NCBI RefSeq assembly: GCF_008365385.1
Contig: NZ_QOVF01000007.1
Span: 1 to 64,000 of the forward strand
DNA length: 64,000 nt
Direction: 5' to 3'
Source: Halopseudomonas laoshanensis
GTDB taxonomy: Bacteria; Pseudomonadota; Gammaproteobacteria; Pseudomonadales; Pseudomonadaceae
A program made the position numbers and the translations under genes. Below the pieces are notes generated by a model. The model saw nothing but the letters and a program-made list of their open reading frames with translations, was not told the DNA's origin and made no database searches. Positions 17,456 through 25,664 of this stretch are shown one piece after another (positions within the stretch are counted from its first letter, which is position 1; the number at the start of each line of letters is the position of its first letter).

Positions 17456-17514
17456 CTGCCTCCAGACCCGGCTGAGTTGCTACAAGGCGTGTCTGTTTGC
17501 GCCACCGCAGCCTA

Positions 17515-18957
17515 TCACGACGCCCTCCTCGATGACCTGCGCAACAGGCTCAAACCGATCACCGCCAACAACACATGCGCCAGTCCCAGCAATGCCACCA
17601 CAGCGTGCTTGACATTGTTGCCGAACAATCCGAGCAGTTCCCATTTATGTAGATAACCGAAGACCCAGCTTTCAAGCCGATCAGCATCCTGCACGCGGGC
17701 TGCCAGCGCGCCGTCCAGCGGGTCGATAAACAGCGTGGTATGGGCAGCGTCGGTGTACTCCCGTTTGAACACCGGCAGACGCTTGAACACAAAGCCGTAC
17801 TCATGATCGAAACCATGCTGCATCGCCGGCTCGCCGCCCTCGCCCAATCCCAGCGCCTGGGCGTAATGGTCCAGTCGCTCGCTAGCGTAGCGGCGCGGGG
17901 TGTCGTCGGTCATTTCATCACCGGCTGCGCTCAGGTAATGCAGGCTGTCCATGACGCCGTACTGATTACCCTGCGCGCGCCAGACCGGCTGGCCGTCAAG
18001 CTCGATCAGGCTAAGTTGGTAGAGGCTTTCGCCGGGCAGCAGCCATGCCTGCTCGGGCGCCGCCGCCAGGTCAGCAACAGCAAAGTTGGCGTGAAATGGC
18101 CTGGGCATAGGTTCGGCACGCTGCTTGTGCAGCAGGTGGTAGGCGCCGCTGCTGGCAAAGCTTAGCGTTGCCAGTGCCAGGCCGAGCCCGGCCCATCCAT
18201 GCCAACGGCGTAATCCGCTCACCGCACGCTTGCGCGCGACGAATATACCCAGCCCCAGCAGGGTTGCTGACATAACGCAGGCCAACAAGATAAACATCAA
18301 CAGCGGCCGCAACGGACCAGCCGCTTCCAGCCAACCGAAACTGTGCAGCGTCTGAAAAAAACCACTGAACCAGGCCTTGCGCTGATCCACCAGTGTGCCG
18401 AGCCGGTCATGGTAGAGATCAAGGTACAGACGCAGCCGGTTTTCCCGGCCGGTATCCACCCGCGCCACCGGCAGCAGCCGATTGATAAAGGCATATTCCC
18501 CTTTGTAACCGGTCAACGTGCCGGCATAGGCCAAGGGTTCGTCTGATGCCAGATAATGCCTGGCCAGGGCTTCGGCGTGCCGGGCCAACACGTCAGCGTC
18601 GTTGCCGTTGCGCGCATGCCAGTAGCGTGGCTCGTCGGCGCTTGGCAGACGCGCCTGATAGTAGGGCTCGCCCTCGATCTGCACCAATCGCAGGCCCTGC
18701 ACCTTGTCTATACCCGCAGCTCCCAGCACCGCCGCGGGCGAGAGCAATTCCTCCAGCGGCAGGGCCTGTTGCGGTGGCGACATAGTCGCGGGACGCGCCT
18801 GCATAAAGCTCATCAATGGGTGGAGCATGCCGCTACCCGCCCAACTGAATATGCCGACACAGGCGAGTATCGCCAGCCTACGATGCCAGGGCATCAACCG
18901 CAGCAACCATTGCCGCCAGCGCGGAGCGCGCGCGCCGCTGACGGCAGCGTTGCTCAT
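17515..18957 (-). CDS. PepSY-associated transmembrane protein
   Basis: 480 aa. Four or five hydrophobic helices (LLRLMPWHRRLAILACVGIFSW, LLMFILLACVMSATLLGLGI, WHGWAGLGLALATLSFASSG, VVALLGLAHVLLAVIGLSLL) surround large periplasmic segments with histidine-containing helix ends. This is the pattern of PepSY_TM (PiuB/FsrB-like) proteins found next to TonB receptors, which are thought to help reduce or pass metal across the inner membrane. I use ATG 18957, which overlaps the receptor stop as ATGA; a frame two codons longer is less well placed. It is the last gene of the TonB receptor cluster. Confidence 0.8.
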   Translation of the reverse strand: MSNAAVSGARAPRWRQWLLRLMPWHRRLAILACVGIFSWAGSGMLHPLMSFMQARPATMSPPQQALPLEELLSPAAVLGAAGIDKVQGLRLVQIEGEPYYQARLPSADEPRYWHARNGNDADVLARHAEALARHYLASDEPLAYAGTLTGYKGEYAFINRLLPVARVDTGRENRLRLYLDLYHDRLGTLVDQRKAWFSGFFQTLHSFGWLEAAGPLRPLLMFILLACVMSATLLGLGIFVARKRAVSGLRRWHGWAGLGLALATLSFASSGAYHLLHKQRAEPMPRPFHANFAVADLAAAPEQAWLLPGESLYQLSLIELDGQPVWRAQGNQYGVMDSLHYLSAAGDEMTDDTPRRYASERLDHYAQALGLGEGGEPAMQHGFDHEYGFVFKRLPVFKREYTDAAHTTLFIDPLDGALAARVQDADRLESWVFGYLHKWELLGLFGNNVKHAVVALLGLAHVLLAVIGLSLLRRSSRRAS

Positions 18958-21011
18958 AGCCGCCACTCCAGGCCGGCGAACAGACCGCGACCGTCGCCGG
19001 GCATGAATTGTGCGCTGTCAGCGCCGCCAGCATCGGCCACCACGCCAGTCGTCGCGACGTAGCTGCGATCTGACAGGTTGCGCCCCTCAACAAAGAAGCC
19101 CAACCCCTGCCTCTGCCGATAACCCGCTTTCAGACCCCAGGTCGAATACCCCTCGGCGTATAACGTCTCAGCATGATCCACTGCGTAGTGACTTGGCACC
19201 CACTCGAAGGTCGGACCGGCATACCAGCCGCGTTGCTGCCACAGCGCCTCGCCTTTAATGAACTGGCGCGGCACGCCAGCCAGGCGGTTGCTGCCATACA
19301 CCGGATCATCGTCAAAACGGAAGTCGTTGAACAAATACTGCCCGCGTACGACCACCTTGCCAAGCGTCAGCCCACCGCCCAGCTCGATCCCCTGATGCAG
19401 CGTGCGATCGGCGTTCACGGTACCCTCAGGGTCGCCATTGGCATCGTTCAACGCCAATAACTCATCACGGATCTCGCTACGGTAAGCGGCCAGATCCAGC
19501 TCCAGACTATTTCCGCTCCAGCGCATGCCGACTTCCAGCGTATTAGCCCTCTGCTCGTCGTTGGCACTGATCACCTGCCCGCCGGTCAGCTCGCTAAAGG
19601 TCGGCGGTTCGGCGCTCTGGCTGATGTTGGCGAACAACTGCACGCCTTCGGCCAGATCATGCCGCACCCCCAGCCGACCCAGCTCACCGCGGTAGGTGTT
19701 GTTGAAGGACTCATCCTGCGGCACACACACCGCGGTGACGAAGGCGTTACACTGCAGCCGATCATCGACATCACGCTCCTGGCGCATCCAGGCCAGCCCG
19801 CCGATTACCGCCCAGCGCTCGGCTACCGGCACTTCCAACTCGGCAAAAGCATTCAGGTTGCTGGCGGTCTGGTGTAACGCGTTAACGCGCTGGCCTTTCT
19901 GCCCACCCAGATTGATATAACGCTGATCGGTATTGCGCCCTTCCACCACCTCGGCGCCCATGCTCCAACGCCAGCCCGCATCATTAGCCCAACGATGCGT
20001 CAGCCGAACGCCCATATCTTCCGTGTCCACGTCCAGAACCTGAAAGATCGGATGAAACAGGGATTTTTCGCTGTAAAAACTGCTCAGCTCGAGGCTGTGC
20101 CCGCCGTCGAGGGCCAGGACCGTCATATTGCCCAAGCGGTTAAGGATGAAATCGCGGCGATTGTCGCCCGTCACACTGCCTGGATTTGCCTGGCGCGGGT
20201 CGTCACGCAATTGCGCCAGGGTCAGGCTACCGGGCAAGGCCGAATCGGTATCCACATGGGTGAGATAGAAGCGCGTGGCAATGCGCTGGTTAATGCGCCC
20301 GCCCAGATTGGCAAATAACCGCTGGTTTTCCTGCTGCGCGTGCTCGCGATAGCCGTCCTGCTCAGAATGCGACAAGCTGACGAACCCGTCCCAGTTGCCA
20401 AAATCCTCGGCGAAGGCGCCATACAATCGATGGTAGCCAAAGCTGCCGCCTTCGTAGCGCAAGTCTACTGGCGCAGCGGTTTTGCCCGTCGGGCTGACGA
20501 AATTGATCGCCCCGCCGAGATTGGTCGCGCCATAGCGCCAGGCGTTGGCGCCGCGCATCACCTCAATGTGGTCACTCGCCAACGGCTCGATACTCTGGAA
20601 GTCGAAACTGCCATCCGCCAGATTGACTGGCACACCGTCTTGCATCAACAACAGGCCGCGGCCGTGGAAGGTGCGCTGCAGGCCTGAACCACGGATCGAA
20701 AGCCGCGCCTCCTCAGCACCAAAACGCGGCTGCACGAAAACACCAGCAGTCAATCCCAGCGCATCCTGCAGGGTGCTGCTGCGCCCGGTTTTGTAGGTCT
20801 CGGCATCGACGATCGAGGCACCGCCCGGAATAGCCGCGAAGGTGGCCCGCTTGTCTCTGAGCGTGGGTGCGGTCGGATCGCTCTGGCGGCTGGCCGAGAC
20901 CGTCTGATCGGGTAAACGCAAGATGTCACTTTGCGCCTCGGCGTAAGCAACGGGGTGAATAGCAACGCAGATGCTGCAGGCCAAAAAGCCTGACCTTGAA
21001 AGACAATGCAT
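18954..21011 (-). CDS. TonB-dependent outer-membrane receptor
   Basis: 685 aa. A signal peptide (MHCLSRSGFLACSICVAIHPVAYAEA) leads to a TonB-box-like LPDQTVSASR, a plug domain (GASIVDAETYKT..STLQDALGLTAGVF, IRGSGLQRTFHGRG, IEVMRGANAWRYGATNLGGAINF) and a 22-strand beta-barrel ending in GLEWRL with a terminal hydrophobic/aromatic pattern. These receptors import iron-siderophores, haem or other metal complexes. The substrate is not evident from sequence. Neighbours are a DUF2946 protein upstream and a PepSY membrane protein overlapping downstream, suggesting metal uptake. I see no clear Fur box. Confidence 0.9.
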   Translation of the reverse strand: MHCLSRSGFLACSICVAIHPVAYAEAQSDILRLPDQTVSASRQSDPTAPTLRDKRATFAAIPGGASIVDAETYKTGRSSTLQDALGLTAGVFVQPRFGAEEARLSIRGSGLQRTFHGRGLLLMQDGVPVNLADGSFDFQSIEPLASDHIEVMRGANAWRYGATNLGGAINFVSPTGKTAAPVDLRYEGGSFGYHRLYGAFAEDFGNWDGFVSLSHSEQDGYREHAQQENQRLFANLGGRINQRIATRFYLTHVDTDSALPGSLTLAQLRDDPRQANPGSVTGDNRRDFILNRLGNMTVLALDGGHSLELSSFYSEKSLFHPIFQVLDVDTEDMGVRLTHRWANDAGWRWSMGAEVVEGRNTDQRYINLGGQKGQRVNALHQTASNLNAFAELEVPVAERWAVIGGLAWMRQERDVDDRLQCNAFVTAVCVPQDESFNNTYRGELGRLGVRHDLAEGVQLFANISQSAEPPTFSELTGGQVISANDEQRANTLEVGMRWSGNSLELDLAAYRSEIRDELLALNDANGDPEGTVNADRTLHQGIELGGGLTLGKVVVRGQYLFNDFRFDDDPVYGSNRLAGVPRQFIKGEALWQQRGWYAGPTFEWVPSHYAVDHAETLYAEGYSTWGLKAGYRQRQGLGFFVEGRNLSDRSYVATTGVVADAGGADSAQFMPGDGRGLFAGLEWRL

Positions 21012-21126
21012 GGTAAATCCTCCATACGCCTGTACCCGCGCTCAGTAGCGCAATGTAGCCAGGCGTTGATTCGCTTAAACCTTTATCAGCAGCTGCCGGG
21101 CAAAGCGCCAGACAGCGGTATAGGAT

Positions 21127-21513
21127 TCAGGCGAACAGCGGAGGAGCTCGAGGATTGGCGGGAGGCCAGGCGACACGGTGGGGCTTGTTCGCCAGAAACA
21201 GATACAACGCAGGTGGACTATGGCGTAGTGCCAACCAGCCCAGCAGACCAAAAAAAGCGGCAAGCGCCAGCGCTACAAAGGCGGACACCAGGGAGCAGTC
21301 GACGCTGGCAGTGGCGCCAACCGCGGAGGGATCGAGTAAAAGATCTACCCCCGACAAGCCGGGGTTATCGGTATTACAAAACAGGATTCCAGAACCATTG
21401 AGCTGTAACGCAGACATCTGTCCGTGCCCCATACTGCAATGGAATGCGCTGAGCATGATGCAAAAATACAGCATCAGGGCAACATGGGCGCGTTGGGATC
21501 GAGTAATTGTCAT
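21127..21513 (-). CDS. DUF2946 family protein
   Basis: 128 aa. An N-terminal signal or membrane segment (VALMLYFCIMLSAFHCSMGHGQM) with a Cys-Ser-Met-Gly-His-Gly motif, then ILFCNT and DCSLVSAF, and a second helix (FVALALAAFFGLLGWLAL). DUF2946 proteins have this Cys/His/Met-rich form and often sit beside metal-linked TonB receptors. That arrangement fits copper or iron handling, but the function is unproven. The ATG lies inside a 7-bp inverted repeat (ATGCTCG 21512-21518 and CGAGCAT 21530-21536), and no good Shine-Dalgarno is seen. It probably starts the receptor operon (115-bp gap). Confidence 0.7.
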   Translation of the reverse strand: MTITRSQRAHVALMLYFCIMLSAFHCSMGHGQMSALQLNGSGILFCNTDNPGLSGVDLLLDPSAVGATASVDCSLVSAFVALALAAFFGLLGWLALRHSPPALYLFLANKPHRVAWPPANPRAPPLFA

Positions 21514-21647
21514 GCTCGAAATATAGCACCGAGCATTTCGCCCGCGCTATGACTGCTTCAGCTTCGTTGCTGCTTCAAGCCGGGCCGATTCGGCGCTTTG
21601 CCAGGGGCAAATATGAACCTGCGGCAGGTGCCGCAGGCCGACTGAGC

Positions 21648-21950
21648 TCAGACGTAAGTCTGATCACCAAAGCCTCGAGGCAAGCGCTGAGTACCCGGCA
21701 TGGCTGTCAGTCTGTCGGTCCAGAAGCCACGCCAATCAAATGTTGGCTGCTGGGTCTCGGTTTTCTTGACTGTCTTGGTCTTGCTGGCAGCGCGGCGTTT
21801 AGCGTTGCGCGAGCGGCGCTGCGCTTCCTGGAATGCTTCAGTCCGGCGGCAGTTGCGACATTTGACGCGACTGACCTTATTGGTGGACTCCAGATGCGAA
21901 CCTTCACTACCACAGGCGAGGTGCCCAGCCGTTTTGTAATGAGTAACCAT
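21648..21950 (-). CDS. Small zinc-ribbon-like basic protein
   Basis: 100 aa, start supported by a strong GGAAGGAG upstream. It has HLACGSEGSHLESTN followed by VKCRNCRRTEAFQEAQRRSRNAKRRA. The single early cysteine plus CxxC could bind one metal, and the Lys/Arg-rich middle would bind nucleic acid. The C-terminus (WRGFWTDRLTAMPGT) is aromatic. I recall similar unnamed proteins in Pseudomonas but no assigned function. It stands alone, between the DUF2946 cluster and a solute-binding protein gene on the same strand. Confidence 0.65.
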   Translation of the reverse strand: MVTHYKTAGHLACGSEGSHLESTNKVSRVKCRNCRRTEAFQEAQRRSRNAKRRAASKTKTVKKTETQQPTFDWRGFWTDRLTAMPGTQRLPRGFGDQTYV

Positions 21951-22062
21951 GGGTGATTCTCCTTCCCAATGCCGTTTTCATGAATCTGGTTCAGCCAATG
22001 GGGAGGCTGTTACAGACTCGTCCGTTGAACGGTCACGATCCCGTCATGGGTTGGACAACTCA

Positions 22063-22977
22063 TCACCTGCCCGGTTCGATAGCCCAACTTTGCGGATACT
22101 GAAGTGATCGCGGCAGGCGCAGATCAATTACCCGTCGTTCCTCCAGGCTTACCGGCGGTTTCTTTACATCGGCAAAGAATTCGGCCGCCAACTCGGCTAT
22201 CAACCCCGAATCGCGCGCCTGAACCAGCAAGCCCTGCAGCAGGGTATGTAGCTCGGGATCAGTCGGTGACACGTACATGATGTGGTCCTGGTCGTAAACC
22301 AGCACCAGATTGCGCTCTACGTCCAGGTCCGGATGAAGGCGCCATTCCTCCGACATTTCGTGCGCACCGCGTGGCAGGTAATCCATCCCCCGATCCTGCG
22401 AGGCGACCATTTGATACAGTCGCTTCCAGTCGCCGCCCATGGTCCGTACCGGCAAATCATTCGCTACCCAGATAGGGTGATCTGCCCAGGCGACGCCCAG
22501 GCCGGCGACCACGCCCAATTGCCTGAAATCCTCAAGCGTCTGAACCTTGTCATAGATGACCTGAGCGCCCTTGGGAATGAACAAAATGCGCTGATTGACC
22601 AGATCGTCAGTCATGCCCACATTGACCGGCAGGAACCTTCCATCTCGCTGCGGCGTTCGCCCCAGAATAAATGCGCTGATCTCGCCGTGCTCGAGCATGA
22701 CCTCCAGACGCGTGGTTGGAAAATTGCCCACATTGTGAACACGCACGCTGTGGCCCTGCTGTTCAAGCGTGCGGGTCAGTAAGCTGGAAATATAGGCAAA
22801 GGCTGCCGGCGTGCCGCCAAGATGGAGCACCACCTCCTTGGCTGACGCGTCGGCCGAGCGCATCGGCGCAGCGGAACCACTCAAGTCTGTACCGGCTGAG
22901 GCAGCGTGGGCGAATGCTGCTACAGATAACAGCGCCAGCCAAGAGCTGGCGACCGATAATATGCGATGGAAAATCAC
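22063..22977 (-). CDS. Periplasmic solute-binding protein (family 3-like)
   Basis: 304 aa from a GTG at 22977, preceded by AAGGA at six bases and giving a standard signal peptide (MIFHRILSVASSWLALLSVAAFAHAASA). The longer ATG frame to 23091 adds a non-signal stretch. The mature part resembles amino-acid-type binding proteins: RLEVMLEHGEISAFILG, KVQTLEDFRQLGVVAGLGVAW, MDYLPRGAHEM. No ABC permease or sensor domain is next to it, so it could be an orphan binding protein or signalling partner. Ligand unknown. Confidence 0.7.
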   Translation of the reverse strand: MIFHRILSVASSWLALLSVAAFAHAASAGTDLSGSAAPMRSADASAKEVVLHLGGTPAAFAYISSLLTRTLEQQGHSVRVHNVGNFPTTRLEVMLEHGEISAFILGRTPQRDGRFLPVNVGMTDDLVNQRILFIPKGAQVIYDKVQTLEDFRQLGVVAGLGVAWADHPIWVANDLPVRTMGGDWKRLYQMVASQDRGMDYLPRGAHEMSEEWRLHPDLDVERNLVLVYDQDHIMYVSPTDPELHTLLQGLLVQARDSGLIAELAAEFFADVKKPPVSLEERRVIDLRLPRSLQYPQSWAIEPGR

Positions 22978-23087
22978 TTCACGTCCTTGATGACAGCCAG
23001 TAAGCCAGCATGCGGCTGGCAAGCCGCGCATGATAAGCAGTTTAGCTGGCCAAGTCCCTCTCTGCGTCAATCGGCCGCTAGCGACAG

Positions 23088-23429
23088 TCAATCCTCGCGG
23101 GTCAACACTTCCAGCAGCTCGATTTCAAATACCAGGTTTGAGTTCGGTTTGATATGGGGGCCGAACTGGCTGGCGCCGTAGCCCAGATGCGCCGGGACAA
23201 AAAGTTTGCGCTTACCGCCAACCTTCATGCCCATCATGCCCAGATCCCAACCTTTGATTACCCGTCCGGTACCGATGACACACTGGAATGCCTTGCCACG
23301 ATCATAGGAGGAGTCGAACACTGTCCCGTCTTCCAACATGCCGGTGTATTGGGTCGTGATCAATGCGCCCTTGACTACTTCCTTACCCTCACCAACCAGG
23401 ATATCGGTTACTTCAAGCTCTTCACTCAT
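23088..23429 (-). CDS. FKBP-type peptidyl-prolyl cis-trans isomerase
   Basis: 113 aa, a single FKBP domain of standard size. Motifs VKGALITTQYTGMLEDGTVFDSSYDRGKAFQCVIGTG, VIKGWDLGMMGMKVGGKRKLFVPAHLGYG and NLVFEIELLEV match the FKBP active-site aromatic pocket (Tyr, Phe-Asp, Val-Ile, Trp, Tyr). No signal peptide, so cytoplasmic; catalyses proline isomerisation in folding proteins. Monocistronic in appearance, about 110 bp upstream of the binding-protein gene on the same strand. Confidence 0.92.
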   Translation of the reverse strand: MSEELEVTDILVGEGKEVVKGALITTQYTGMLEDGTVFDSSYDRGKAFQCVIGTGRVIKGWDLGMMGMKVGGKRKLFVPAHLGYGASQFGPHIKPNSNLVFEIELLEVLTRED

Positions 23430-23537
23430 ACATCACCTATTCATTGGGGTGCTCAAACTGTGACTGGTGGACCGCTACCGTGGTCACAATTAATCCCTGC
23501 TCTGCAATTGGGGTCGAGTTTCCCCAGCCAAGTCTGA

Positions 23538-24632
23538 TCAGTCGCTCAGCCCTTGGAGTCCGGCCCGCTCGATAACATAGCCGAGGCTGTCGAAGTTGAT
23601 ATTGGCGCCGGAATTGATCGCCACCAGGACCTGATCACGGCATTGCTCGCGAGCCACGTATTTTTTCAATCCGGCCACTGCCAGCGCGCCAGAGGGCTCA
23701 GTGATAGAGCGCGTATCGTTGAAAATATCCCGCAGCGCGGCGCAGGTTTCATCGGTGCTCACGGTAATCACTTCATCCACCCAGTGCCGGCACAGGGCAA
23801 AATTGTGCGCGCCGATCTGGGCCACGGCCACACCGTCGGCAAAGGTGCCAACCTTGGGCAATACCACCCGTTTACCCGCCGCCAGCGCTTGCTGCAGGCA
23901 ATTGGAATCCTCGGGCTCCACGCCAATCACCCGGATATCCGGGCGCAGATACTTCACGTAGGCGGCAATACCGGCGATCAGACCACCGCCGCCGACCGGG
24001 ACAAATATCGCGTCCAACTGGCCGCTGTGCTGCCGCAACACTTCAACCCCAACGGTTCCCTGACCGGCAATCACTGCCGGGTCGTCATAGGGCGGCACGA
24101 AGTTCAGCCCGCGCTCTTCAGCCAACGCCAGAGCGAAAGCCAGCGCCTCAGGAAACGCATCACCGTGTAGCAGCACCTGAGCGCCCCGGGAGCGTACGCC
24201 GTGCACCTTGATCGCTGGGGTGCTGACAGGCATGACGATGACGGCGACGATCCCGAGTTTCTGCGCTGCCAGCGCCAGACCCTGGGCATGATTGCCGGCA
24301 GAAGCAGTGACAACGCCCCTGGCGCGGGCCTCTGCACTCAATCGCGAAACCTTGGTATAGGCGCCACGGATCTTGAACGAGAACACCGGCTGCAGGTCTT
24401 CACGCTTGAGTAATACCTGATTGCCGAGCGCCGCCGTGAGCCGTGCCGCCGGCTGCAACGGCGTTTCGATCGAAACGTCGTACACCGGCGCGGACAGGAT
24501 TTGCGTGACCGTATCGCGCAGCAGTTGCTGGCGTAGCCCCGGGTCGTCGCCGACCGTATCCGGATCGGAAAGCGAACTCGCGCCCGCAGGCCAGGCTCGA
24601 GCGGAACTCAGTTGGAAAGAGGAAAGTGACAT
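23538..24632 (-). CDS. ilvA: Threonine dehydratase, catalytic domain only
   Basis: 364 aa PLP enzyme converting threonine to 2-oxobutanoate, the first step to isoleucine. The PLP lysine lies in VFSFKIRGAY (Lys about 87), the phosphate loop is VPVGGGGLIAG, and SAGNHAQG and the terminal AINSGANIN are conserved. The protein stops soon after this last motif, where typical biosynthetic IlvA (about 500 aa) continues into two ACT-like regulatory domains. It also has an unusual N-terminal extension of about 35-40 residues. The start has GGGAG upstream. The preceding attenuator suggests control by branched-chain or threonine supply despite the missing allosteric domain. Confidence 0.88.
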   Translation of the reverse strand: MSLSSFQLSSARAWPAGASSLSDPDTVGDDPGLRQQLLRDTVTQILSAPVYDVSIETPLQPAARLTAALGNQVLLKREDLQPVFSFKIRGAYTKVSRLSAEARARGVVTASAGNHAQGLALAAQKLGIVAVIVMPVSTPAIKVHGVRSRGAQVLLHGDAFPEALAFALALAEERGLNFVPPYDDPAVIAGQGTVGVEVLRQHSGQLDAIFVPVGGGGLIAGIAAYVKYLRPDIRVIGVEPEDSNCLQQALAAGKRVVLPKVGTFADGVAVAQIGAHNFALCRHWVDEVITVSTDETCAALRDIFNDTRSITEPSGALAVAGLKKYVAREQCRDQVLVAINSGANINFDSLGYVIERAGLQGLSD

Positions 24633-24672
24633 GTTGTCTCCCTAATCGATCTTTAGCCCAGGAGACAGAAAC

Positions 24673-24700
24673 AAAAAACCCGCCTCGGAGGCGGGTTTTT
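24673..24700 (-). terminator. Attenuator terminator before threonine dehydratase
   Basis: On the minus strand a CCCGCCT stem, 3-base loop and AGGCGGG stem (24679-24695) run into six U residues (24673-24678). It lies after the leader peptide stop and about 40 bp before the dehydratase start, so it would stop transcription prematurely unless an antiterminator forms. Confidence 0.8.
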
Positions 24701-24713
24701 CAGTGGCCGAAAG

Positions 24714-24779
24714 TCAGCCCGCCAGTACTGGAATGGCGGTCATAATCATTCGGCTGAAAAAGGCATTTGTGTAAGTCAT
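24714..24779 (-). CDS. Leader peptide of the threonine dehydratase attenuator
   Basis: 21 codons, ATG 24779 to TGA 24714, starting MTYTNAFFSRMI and ending TAIPVLAG. It contains Thr, Ile, Val and Leu codons (ACC, ATT, ATT, GTA, CTG), several clustered just before the stop, and is followed by a 13-bp gap and a strong terminator. Short leader peptides rich in the regulated amino acids upstream of a terminator are how ribosome-mediated attenuation works in ilv, leu and thr operons. The sequence is not the E. coli ilvL peptide, and the number of control codons is modest. Confidence 0.7.
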   Translation of the reverse strand: MTYTNAFFSRMIMTAIPVLAG

Positions 24780-24864
24780 GGGATGAATCTACTGCGAGCT
24801 GGGGGTAGAGTCAAGATCACCTCAGCAATCCTGCCCACGGCACCCGACCCATTCAGGCGGCAAT

Positions 24865-25611
24865 ATGAGCAAGATCATAATCATCACCGGCGGTAGCCGC
24901 GGCATTGGCGCCGCTACGGCAATACTCGCAGCGGCGCGCGGCTACGCGGTATGCGTCAACTACCTGCGAAACCACCTGGCCGCCCAGGCCACAGTGGACA
25001 TCATCCGCAGTCAGGGTGGCAAGGCCATCGCAGTAGCGGCGGACGTATCCCAGGAGAGTGGCGTCGCGCATCTGTTCAGCAGCGTCGATAGCCAGCTCGG
25101 TCCGGTGACGGCATTGGTCAACAACGCAGGCATTCTGGAACAACAGACTCGCGTGCAGGATATCGATGCCGCCCGCCTTCAGCGCATCCTCACGGCCAAT
25201 GTCATCGGCCCCTTCCTGTGTGCGCGAGAAGCGATCAAGCGCATGTCTACCCGCCACGACGGCAAGGGTGGTGCCATCGTCAACGTCTCATCGGCCGCCG
25301 CGCGCCTGGGTTCCGCCGGAGAGTATGTTGACTACGCGGCGTCCAAGGGCGCCATCGACACCTTCACCACCGGCCTGTCACAGGAAGTCGCCGCCGAGGG
25401 TATTCGCGTCAACGCGGTGCGGCCGGCGTTTATCTATACCGACATGCACGCCAGCGGCGGCGAGCCGGAGCGCGTTGATCGCATCAAGGCATCGCTGCCG
25501 ATGCAGCGCGGCGGTCAGCCTGAGGAGGTGGCCAACGCGATCCTCTGGCTACTCTCCGAAGAAGCCTCCTATACCACAGGCAGCTTCATCGACCTGGCAG
25601 GCGGGAAATAG
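24865..25611 (+). CDS. Short-chain dehydrogenase/reductase
   Basis: 248 aa classical SDR. The dinucleotide loop TGGSRGIGAATA is near residues 8-19, LVNNAG near 87-92, VNVSSAAARLGS near 140-151 and the catalytic tyrosine-lysine pair in EYVDYAASKGAID near 155-165. The arginine SRGIGA loop and the Asn-Tyr after the first beta strand suggest NADP(H) preference. The substrate is unknown; the overall form is close to glucose-1-dehydrogenase-like or 3-oxoacyl-ACP reductase-like SDRs. It is divergent from the dehydratase leader, with about 85 bp between. Confidence 0.88.
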   Translation: MSKIIIITGGSRGIGAATAILAAARGYAVCVNYLRNHLAAQATVDIIRSQGGKAIAVAADVSQESGVAHLFSSVDSQLGPVTALVNNAGILEQQTRVQDIDAARLQRILTANVIGPFLCAREAIKRMSTRHDGKGGAIVNVSSAAARLGSAGEYVDYAASKGAIDTFTTGLSQEVAAEGIRVNAVRPAFIYTDMHASGGEPERVDRIKASLPMQRGGQPEEVANAILWLLSEEASYTTGSFIDLAGGK

Positions 25612-25664
25612 CGGCAGGCCTTCCAACTCGCCACGACTTGCCGAACGGATCACGCTAGAGACCC

